Below, piece after piece: positions 58,319-64,000 of a DNA stretch of 64,000 nt. The stretch is from the NCBI RefSeq assembly GCF_002483225.1, contig NZ_DLHL01000047.1, positions 58,878 to 122,877 of the forward strand, given 5' to 3'. Every line of letters begins with the position of its first letter. Within the stretch, counting starts at the first letter, position 1. This DNA comes from Gemmatimonas sp. UBA7669 (GTDB lineage: Bacteria > Gemmatimonadota > Gemmatimonadetes > Gemmatimonadales > Gemmatimonadaceae). The notes below the pieces were generated by a model, which was not told the DNA's origin, did no database searches, and was given only the letters and a program-made list of their open reading frames with translations. The translations under genes and the position numbers were made by a program.

Positions 58319-59781
58319 GCACCTCCGGTACCATCGCTCACCACCGCATCACACTCGATCTCCACAAGATACTCGTCTCCCACCAAACGCGCCTCGACGA
58401 GGGTGTTGGCTGGCAAAATGTGCCCGAAGCGCTCACCGTGCGCACGCGCCACCGGCTCCCAATGGTCCACCTGCGACACGAAGATGCGCGTGCGGATTAC
58501 ATCCTCGAGACGCGCGCCCAATGACTGCAACGCGCCGCTGAGTTTGTCGATCACGAAATGGGTCTGCGCCGCCGCGTCGCTGCCCCCAATGACTCGGCTG
58601 CCGTGTGTCGCGGTCGTACCGGACACCGCAATCTGCTTGCCCTTGCGCACCGCACGACTGTAGCCGGCCATCGGCTCCCACACCGTGCCGCTCAGCGCCA
58701 GCGTGCGACCGTCGCTGCCCGCGCGCGTCGTGTACGGCGCCGGAAACTTGGACACGTGATGACTCAAATCGCCGCTGGCCGTAAGGAACGGCGGCGTGCG
58801 ATACTCGTCACCACAGTCGCCGGGAATGGGGGCGAGCCCCTCCTGCGCGGCCGCCAGTTGCGCGTGGTCGTCCTCGTCGAGCGTGAACTGAAACACCCGC
58901 GCCGTCTCGGAGACATGCGTGGACTTGCCCAGGCGCGCACCGACAATCACCCCGGCCACGCCCGGCTGGTCGAGCACCCAGCGACTCGCGATGGTGGCCA
59001 TCGACACGCCGTGCTTCTGGGCCACGCGGTGCACTGCCCGAAGCAGCGTCTGAAACGGCGCCCACCCGCCGGCCACAGCAATGAAGCGGCCGTACTTCAT
59101 TTGCGACCAGGTCTCGAGCGTCTGCCAGTCGGGTTCAGGGGCACCGAGCCAGCGCTCGGTGAGGAACCCGCCCAGCACGGTGCCGTAACACAGTAGCCCC
59201 ACCCCCTGCTCGGCGCAGTAGGGGCCAAGCCGCTGCGTGAAGCGCCGGTCGAGCAGTGAGCCGCTCACCTGATTGCTCACGAGACGGATGCCGGTGGCAC
59301 GGGCAACACGCAGATGCGCGGTATCGAAGTTGGTCACCCCAATCGCGCCAATGCGTCCGGCATCACGCGCCGCCTCGAGCAGCCAGAGCGCATCGAGCCA
59401 GCGCGGATCGGCAAAGGTCCAGGCGTGAAACTGCAGCAGGTCAAGACGTTCGGTACCAAGCCGCGCGCAGGCGCGATCAAGCGCGGCGCTGACATCGGCC
59501 TCACTCACGGGCCCCGGTTCCGGCACCCACTTGGTGAGACACTGCACGTCGCCATTCGGCGCGACATCGCGCCGGTAAATGCCGGCAATCAGCTCTGCCG
59601 AGCCGTAGTGATCGGCCATGTCAAACGTGCTGAAGCCGGCCTCGGCGTAGGGTGCCATGGCGCGCGCCGCCGCGTGCAGGTCAACCGTGCGACCGTCGCG
59701 TTCCATGTCGGCCACTTGCCAAAGGCCCGTGAGCACGCGGGAGATCTCGAGACCAGGGGCCAGTGCAATGCGAGGAATCAT
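58315..59781 (-). CDS. Aldo/keto reductase fused to a C-terminal Rid (YjgF-like) domain
   Basis: 488 aa. Residues 1-330 form an aldo/keto reductase barrel with the tetrad visible as Asp and Tyr in FDMADHYGSAE, Lys in CLTKWVPEP and His in LLQFHAW, plus GVTNFDTAHLRVA and the cofactor end GVIVGARLGKSTHVSE. After a linker, residues 345-488 are a Rid/YER057c-like domain: RTLALSGTVWEP, GKQIAVSGTTATHG, AAAQTHFVIDKLSGALQSLGA, VIRTRIFVSQVDHWEPVARAHGERFGH (core RTRIFVSQVDHWEPV) and LVEARLVGDEYLVEIE. The Arg that anchors substrate in true RidA enamine deaminases (before the terminal strand) is replaced by Asn (ANTLVEARL). The fusion suggests a two-step or sensing role. Translated together with the Ig-like lipoprotein. 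Confidence 0.88.
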   Translation of the reverse strand: MIPRIALAPGLEISRVLTGLWQVADMERDGRTVDLHAAARAMAPYAEAGFSTFDMADHYGSAELIAGIYRRDVAPNGDVQCLTKWVPEPGPVSEADVSAALDRACARLGTERLDLLQFHAWTFADPRWLDALWLLEAARDAGRIGAIGVTNFDTAHLRVARATGIRLVSNQVSGSLLDRRFTQRLGPYCAEQGVGLLCYGTVLGGFLTERWLGAPEPDWQTLETWSQMKYGRFIAVAGGWAPFQTLLRAVHRVAQKHGVSMATIASRWVLDQPGVAGVIVGARLGKSTHVSETARVFQFTLDEDDHAQLAAAQEGLAPIPGDCGDEYRTPPFLTASGDLSHHVSKFPAPYTTRAGSDGRTLALSGTVWEPMAGYSRAVRKGKQIAVSGTTATHGSRVIGGSDAAAQTHFVIDKLSGALQSLGARLEDVIRTRIFVSQVDHWEPVARAHGERFGHILPANTLVEARLVGDEYLVEIECDAVVSDGTGGA

Positions 59782-59845
59782 GTATCGCTCAGGGGTGTCG
59801 CTCAGAAGTGTCGTTCGCGAGTAGAGGCCATGTCAGGTCACGGCA

Positions 59846-61369
59846 TCACTCAGGGGGAAGAACCGACGTGATCGCGTCCAGGTTGCCACCGCGTGCCTTG
59901 AGCAGGCGCGCCTCGCGCCAGTAGACCAGGCTGCCGAGCACCATGACCAGCAACCAGACGAGCGTGGGGTGCAGGTACCATGCCGCCACAGGGCTGCTGA
60001 GGTCACGCCAGGTGTGCACCACAAGCAACGTGGACAAGAGCACGATGGCCGTCGTCGCGACAGCCACCTGCGCAGGACGCGCGCGCAGCACTCGCATCTC
60101 GCGCGCCAGATCCGGATTGCGAAACGGCAATCGCAGCACGCTGCACGCCATGATGAGAAAGTTGACCAGCATGGCCGTCACCAGGATATCCACGCCAACA
60201 AAGAAGTCGCCGGCGAAATGTCCCGCGAGAATACCCAGGGTGGACAGCCCCGCCGAGATGTACAGCGATACAGTGGGTGCGCCGCTGCGCGGATTCACCG
60301 CCAACAGGCTCTTGGGGAAGACCCCGTCCTCGGCCCACGCAAAGCAAAGGCGTGACACACCGAGCAGCATGCCGGGCAGGTCGTTGATGAGCGCGATGGC
60401 CGCGCCCGACACCATGATGACCGCCACCGTGGGCGACGCCAGAGGCGCCAGCAGCCCCGGCGCGGTCACGTCACGCACCAGGCTGGCCGAGGCGACATAC
60501 TGCCACGGCACCGTGTTGTACACCGCGGCAGTGAACAGCAGGTAGAAGCTGCCAACAATCACAATGGCCAGCCCGGTGGCCAGCGGTAGCGCGCGCGATG
60601 GCGATTTGGCCTCACCGCCGGCCTGCGCGATGGCGTCAAAGCCAATGAAGCTCGAGAAAAGAATGGCGGCCGCAGGCGGCACCACGTCCCAGAATGCGCC
60701 GCGTGTGCCCACCAGCATGGCCGCCTCGCCGCGGGCTTCGAGCAGGGCGCGGTACTCCGCGGCGTTGTGCGCGAAGCCGGTGACAATCACGAGGCCTCCG
60801 CACACAAACATCAGCACCATGAGCGGCACCAGCGTGCGCGCAACCGCCTTCACGCCGCGCAGGTTCACGGCCACGAAGGTCCACAGCAGCGCCAGCGCGA
60901 GCGCCAGACGCACCGTGCGCTGTTCCAGCGTTGACGCCATGGCCTTCCAGTCGGCCGCCAGCGCGATATCCCGCAGGAAGGGCGGAATGACATACGACAC
61001 CACGGCAATGGCCATGCAGAGCCCGAACCACTGCGAGAAGCTCGCCACATAGCCCGTGTACGGCCCGATGGCGCGACTGGCATAGATATACGAGCCGCCA
61101 GCGCGCGGCATGGCACTGCCCAGCATCGCGTAGCAGAGCGCGGCCAGGACGGCCGGCACGGCGGCAATACCGTAGGCCACCAGCACCCAGTCGCCGATGC
61201 CGGGAACGCTGCGCTGCAGCGCGAAGGGCACAATATTGATGCCGGCGCCAACCATCGAGCAGATGCCGGTCGCGGCAAGCCCCAGGAGTCCCAGCTCGCG
61301 ACGTAGGCCGGTCGCGGAGGGCGCAGCAGTTGTGGACGTCACAGGTGGCGCGGAGGGGTCAGTCGGCAT
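59846..61369 (-). CDS. APC-superfamily amino acid permease
   Basis: 507 aa with about 12-14 TM helices. The hallmark is at the first helix: LGLAATGICSMVGAGINIVPFAL with the APC GxG(I/V) unwound region (SMVGAGINIV). Further conserved parts are MPRAGGSYIYASRAIGPYTGYVA, the helix-5 region FSSFIGFDAIAQAGGEAKSP and the basic loop around REMRVLRARPAQV. Long C-terminal helices and a basic end complete the protein. It imports or exchanges amino acids or amines; the substrate cannot be deduced. It lies 64 bp upstream of the aldo/keto reductase gene on the same strand and may supply a substrate for it. Confidence 0.93.
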   Translation of the reverse strand: MPTDPSAPPVTSTTAAPSATGLRRELGLLGLAATGICSMVGAGINIVPFALQRSVPGIGDWVLVAYGIAAVPAVLAALCYAMLGSAMPRAGGSYIYASRAIGPYTGYVASFSQWFGLCMAIAVVSYVIPPFLRDIALAADWKAMASTLEQRTVRLALALALLWTFVAVNLRGVKAVARTLVPLMVLMFVCGGLVIVTGFAHNAAEYRALLEARGEAAMLVGTRGAFWDVVPPAAAILFSSFIGFDAIAQAGGEAKSPSRALPLATGLAIVIVGSFYLLFTAAVYNTVPWQYVASASLVRDVTAPGLLAPLASPTVAVIMVSGAAIALINDLPGMLLGVSRLCFAWAEDGVFPKSLLAVNPRSGAPTVSLYISAGLSTLGILAGHFAGDFFVGVDILVTAMLVNFLIMACSVLRLPFRNPDLAREMRVLRARPAQVAVATTAIVLLSTLLVVHTWRDLSSPVAAWYLHPTLVWLLVMVLGSLVYWREARLLKARGGNLDAITSVLPPE

Positions 61370-61449
61370 GCCGGTAGGATGCGCGCCGGCGCACGCTGAG
61401 GACAGTCCCCCGTGAGCAGTCGGCGTCTGCGAGACGCATATTCAGCGGC

Positions 61450-63171
61450 ATGACTGCCCTGCCCCGCCATCGCCTCGTGCTGAGTGCCGTCGCTGCACTC
61501 GCTGCATTCCTTGTGACGCCGCCAAGCGACCTGCCGGCCCAGGAGCCCAGCCGCACCTACGCGCAGCTGCTCCTACTACATGCCGAGTGGCGCGCGTTCG
61601 AGGAGCCGCCGCGGGTGCGGGGCATACCCGACTATCGGCCAGCCACCAACACCCGCCGTCTGGCGGCCCTGCGGCAGTTGCAGGCGCGGCTGCGTGCCAT
61701 CGACACGACCGGTTGGCGTGTTCCCGAGCAGGTGGACTGGCACCTCGTGCGGGCCGAGATGAACGGCATGCAGTACAACCTGACGGTGCTGACCCCGTGG
61801 TCACGCGATCCGGCCTACTACGCGTCCATCCGCACCGCCGAGAGCGACACGCCTGCCGAAGAAGGGCCCACCATCCATGGCGCAATTCGTCTGTGGCAGT
61901 ATCCCGTGTGGCCGCGCACGCGCTTCGACACCTCGCGTGCACTGACGGGCGCGCAGGCCGCGGAGCTTGGCGCGCGACTGGCCACGGTGCCCACGCTGCT
62001 GCGGCAGGCGCGTATCAACCTGGCCGGTGGCAATGCCCGCGACCTTTGGGTGGGTGCGGTCAAGACCTTTGAAGAGCAGCAGGACGCGCTGCGTGAGCTC
62101 AAGACACGTGTCGCGGCGGTCAACGGCAACGAGGGCGCCCTGCTCGCGGCCATCGACAGCGCCAGTAACGCCACGGCGCAGTTCACCGCGTGGCTTGTGG
62201 CCGAGGCGCCAAAGAAGACCGGTCCCTCGGGCATTGGCAAGGCGCAGTACACCTGGTTCCTCAAGAACGTGCTGCTGGTGCCGCTCACCTGGGAGGAAGA
62301 AGTCACCGTCACGCGCCGCGAGTTGGCGCGTGCGCATGCCTCGCTGCGCCTCGAGGAGCAGCGCAACCGCGCGCTGCCGCCCATTCCGGTGGCCGAGACG
62401 CGAGAGGCCTATGCCGCCCTGCAGGATTCCGCCATCACCCGCTACACCCGCTTCGTGCGGGAGCGTGGCATGGTGACCTGGGAGTCGTGGATGGAGCGTG
62501 CCCTGCGCGAGCGCACCGCGTCCTTCACCACGCCCGAGCAGCGCAACTTTTTCGCGCAGACCTATCATCGTGATCCCATTCCGCTCTGGACCCATCTCTG
62601 GCACTGGTGGGACAACGGACGTTTCCGTGAGCATCCGCATCCGAGCCCCATTCGTCGCACGCCGTTGCTGTACAACGTGTGGATGAGCCGCGCCGAGGGC
62701 ATGGCCACCTCGATGGAAGAGTGGATGATGCAGGCCGGCCTGTACGATGTGTCGCCGCGCAGCCGGGAGATTGTCTGGGTGATGCTGGCCGCCCGCGCCG
62801 CGCGTGGGCTGGGCAACCTGTACGCCCACAGCAACGAGCTCACCATGGCCCAGGCCGCGGACCTGCATGTGAGCTGGACTCCGCGCGGCTGGATGCGGCG
62901 CGACCCGCTGCTGGGTTTCGAGCAGCATCTCTACCTGCGCCAGCCCGGCTATGGGGCGAGCTACGTGACCGGCGGGCGTCTCATGGAGGAGACCATGGCC
63001 GAGCGTGCGCGGCAGCTCGGCGACCAGTTCACCATGCAGCGCTTCCTCGACGAGGTGAACGCTGTGGGGATGATTCCCGTGTCCCTCGTGCACTGGGAGC
63101 TGACGGGCGATGACCGGATGCTGCGGGAGCTGGGTAACGGGGCGACGGCGAGGCCGTTCAGGGTGAAGTAG
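61450..63171 (+). CDS. DUF885-related secreted protein, catalytic motif lost
   Basis: 573 aa from the ATG at 61450; the signal peptide is VLSAVAALAAFLVTPPSDLPAQ cut to LSAVAALAAFLVTPPSD. The body is helical and matches the DUF885 (M32-like carboxypeptidase superfamily) pattern in its second half: SRAEGMATSMEEWMMQAGLY takes the place of the EGWALYxE helix, followed by RAARGLGNLYAHSNELTMAQA, TPRGWMRRDPLL and LYLRQPGYGASYVTGG. The HExxPGH zinc-binding motif expected upstream is absent; around the equivalent site the sequence has HLWHWWDNG and HPHPSPIRRTP. So it is either a non-catalytic relative or uses another metal arrangement. Divergent from the APC permease gene. Confidence 0.8.
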   Translation: MTALPRHRLVLSAVAALAAFLVTPPSDLPAQEPSRTYAQLLLLHAEWRAFEEPPRVRGIPDYRPATNTRRLAALRQLQARLRAIDTTGWRVPEQVDWHLVRAEMNGMQYNLTVLTPWSRDPAYYASIRTAESDTPAEEGPTIHGAIRLWQYPVWPRTRFDTSRALTGAQAAELGARLATVPTLLRQARINLAGGNARDLWVGAVKTFEEQQDALRELKTRVAAVNGNEGALLAAIDSASNATAQFTAWLVAEAPKKTGPSGIGKAQYTWFLKNVLLVPLTWEEEVTVTRRELARAHASLRLEEQRNRALPPIPVAETREAYAALQDSAITRYTRFVRERGMVTWESWMERALRERTASFTTPEQRNFFAQTYHRDPIPLWTHLWHWWDNGRFREHPHPSPIRRTPLLYNVWMSRAEGMATSMEEWMMQAGLYDVSPRSREIVWVMLAARAARGLGNLYAHSNELTMAQAADLHVSWTPRGWMRRDPLLGFEQHLYLRQPGYGASYVTGGRLMEETMAERARQLGDQFTMQRFLDEVNAVGMIPVSLVHWELTGDDRMLRELGNGATARPFRVK

Positions 63172-63179
63172 CGCTGTTG

Positions 63180-63530
63180 GTGGACCCTCGAGCTGGCGAC
63201 TGCGGGAGGTGGCTTAGTGGAGAAAGAAAAGGGACGCCGCCGTTTTCGTCTGCGTCTCAACTTAAGGCTGACTCCCTGCTTCGGCACCTTCAAGACGGTG
63301 AGAAGCGTGGCATGCCACACTCGAGGCCGATGCCAAGCATCGGTCGGCGTTGCCACGAGCTCCGCATCGTGGACGCGGGTAAGACGTGGCGCGTGATCTA
63401 CCGACTGGATCCAGACGCGATTGTAATCGCCGATGTATTCCAGAAGTTAACGACGTCCACGCCGGGCCGGGTTATCACTGACTGCATGCGACGCCTGGCG
63501 CTGTACGACCAGCTGACGAAAGGGGACTGA
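63180..63530 (+). CDS. RelE/HigB-like (Gp49/DUF891-type) toxin
   Basis: 116 aa from the GTG at 63180 (a TTG at 63177 is in frame). The core blocks RWLSGERKGTPPFSSASQL, RGMPHSRPMPSIGRRCHELR, TWRVIYRLDPDAIVIADVFQKLT and VITDCMRRLALYD are those of phage-Gp49/DUF891 RelE-superfamily toxins, which cleave mRNA on the ribosome. The antitoxin gene begins two bases after its stop, toxin-first as in higBA. It starts only eight bases after the DUF885 stop and has no obvious promoter of its own, so it may depend on read-through. Confidence 0.88.
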   Translation: MDPRAGDCGRWLSGERKGTPPFSSASQLKADSLLRHLQDGEKRGMPHSRPMPSIGRRCHELRIVDAGKTWRVIYRLDPDAIVIADVFQKLTTSTPGRVITDCMRRLALYDQLTKGD

Positions 63531-63532
63531 CG

Positions 63533-63853
63533 ATGGATGCAAAGAAGCGGAAGCGCCTGGAGAAAGCGGGTTGGTCCGTTGGCGACGCTGCGGATTTCCT
63601 GAACCTCTCTGCGGAAGAGGCCGCGTTGGTGGAGATGCGCGTGGCGCTCAGCCGAAGCCTGAAGGCACGGCGCCTTGCCGCGGGCCTTACGCAGACAACC
63701 CTGGCCAAACAGCTCGGTTCGAGTCAATCGCGTGTAGCAAAGCTCGAGGCGGCGGATCCCAGTGTGTCGCTCGAACTTCTCATTCGCGCTCTCCTAGCCG
63801 TCGGGGCGAGCCGAAAGGACGTGGCTTCAGCGCTGTCCCAGCGGGTGGCGTAG
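63533..63853 (+). CDS. XRE-type antitoxin (HigA-like)
   Basis: 106 aa, two bases after the toxin gene. An N-terminal tail with the conserved KAGWSVGDAADFLNLSAEEAA motif (found in antitoxins paired with Gp49-type toxins, cut to GWSVGDAADFLNLSAEEAA) precedes a helix-turn-helix domain: LKARRLAAGLTQTTLAKQLG and SSQSRVAKLEAADPSVSLEL. The HTH should repress the pair. The C-terminal helix ALLAVGASRKDVASAL completes the fold. No decay is visible. Confidence 0.9.
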   Translation: MDAKKRKRLEKAGWSVGDAADFLNLSAEEAALVEMRVALSRSLKARRLAAGLTQTTLAKQLGSSQSRVAKLEAADPSVSLELLIRALLAVGASRKDVASALSQRVA

Positions 63854-63858
63854 TTGGT

Positions 63859-63983
63859 GGTTAACGCTTGACGTTCTGCTGCAGCGTATCCGATAGACTG
63901 CGGCCGGACGGGCGACGTGCGCCAGCACGGCGACCGCCTGCCGCACACGACATTACGCTGCCAGCAGCAGCTCTTCGTTAGGG
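63859..63983 (+). other. attC-like imperfect palindrome after the toxin-antitoxin pair
   Basis: Ends are GGTTAAC (63859-63865) and GTTAGGG (63977-63983), close to the RYYYAAC/GTTRRRY boundaries of integron attC sites, 125 bp apart. CTGCTG-CAGCGTA (63876-63888) pairs with TACGCTG-cc-AGCAG (63954-63967), leaving two extra bases on one arm, as attC stems do. The orientation, 3' of a cassette-like gene pair, is right. The boundary heptamers deviate from consensus, so this is a candidate only. Confidence 0.35.
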
Positions 63984-64000
63984 AAGCTCTGATCAGGTAG

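Noticed and set aside
1..64000. Search by eye for CRISPR arrays, tRNA, rRNA, IS elements and phage genes
   Set aside because: No regularly spaced direct repeats, transposase motifs, structural RNA hallmarks or phage morphogenesis genes were seen.

Overview
The window is GC-rich, densely coded bacterial chromosome. Its gene content points to a Gemmatimonadota bacterium (Gemmatimonas-like): an ECF sigma/FecR/TonB-receptor operon whose receptor carries an STN domain and a carboxypeptidase-regulatory domain, large Ser/Thr kinases with TPR tails, a BNR/sortilin-type beta-propeller protein, several secreted enzymes and a PEP-CTERM protein. This assignment rests on gene style only. I saw no rRNA, tRNA, CRISPR array, phage or insertion sequence.

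Layout. 0-5.7 kb: end of a cupredoxin-like gene, a DJ-1/PfpI protein, an OmpR-type two-component pair, a YdeI-like protein and an ankyrin protein. 5.9-11 kb: proC, an exported SDR, DinB, DUF429 and DUF4242 proteins and a fasciclin lipoprotein. 11-15.6 kb: translationally coupled sigma factor, FecR and TonB receptor. 15.7-24.2 kb: a haem-type membrane protein, an AttEFGH-like ABC cluster in which the AttH domain is fused to a MacB/FtsX-like membrane segment, two secreted proteins of unknown role and a PhzF protein. 24.4-30.3 kb: a hybrid histidine kinase, a ferredoxin-NADP reductase and a subtilase. 30.4-37.6 kb: a Ser/Thr kinase-TPR protein, ArsR plus tandem AHSA1, AraC plus a DUF2306 protein, and a C-type-lectin PEP-CTERM protein.

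37.7-43.1 kb: a nuclease-helicase (DUF2075), a frameshifted small membrane gene, and an HxlR regulator divergent from a flavodoxin/NTF2/tautomerase operon with two clear palindromic operators between them. A second palindrome family, CCCTACGTC-N4-GACGTA, stands in front of two other genes. 43.1-51.1 kb: penicillin acylase, VapBC, the BNR protein, a nucleotidyltransferase with a small partner, a zinc-ribbon protein and an M23 peptidase.

51.3-57.9 kb is the most interesting part. Six tightly packed co-directional genes encode a TerY-like vWA protein, a PP2C phosphatase, an atypical protein kinase with no lysine at the usual beta-3 position, two paralogous single-pass membrane proteins (helical cytoplasmic domain, Pro/Ala linker, extracytoplasmic Cys-containing beta domain) and a membrane-anchored PH/GRAM-like protein. 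It reads as a TerY-P phospho-signalling triad extended with its own membrane output or sensor module. 57.9-64 kb: an Ig-like lipoprotein, an aldo/keto reductase-Rid fusion, an APC permease, a divergent DUF885 protein and a RelE/HigB-HigA-like toxin-antitoxin pair followed by an attC-like imperfect palindrome.
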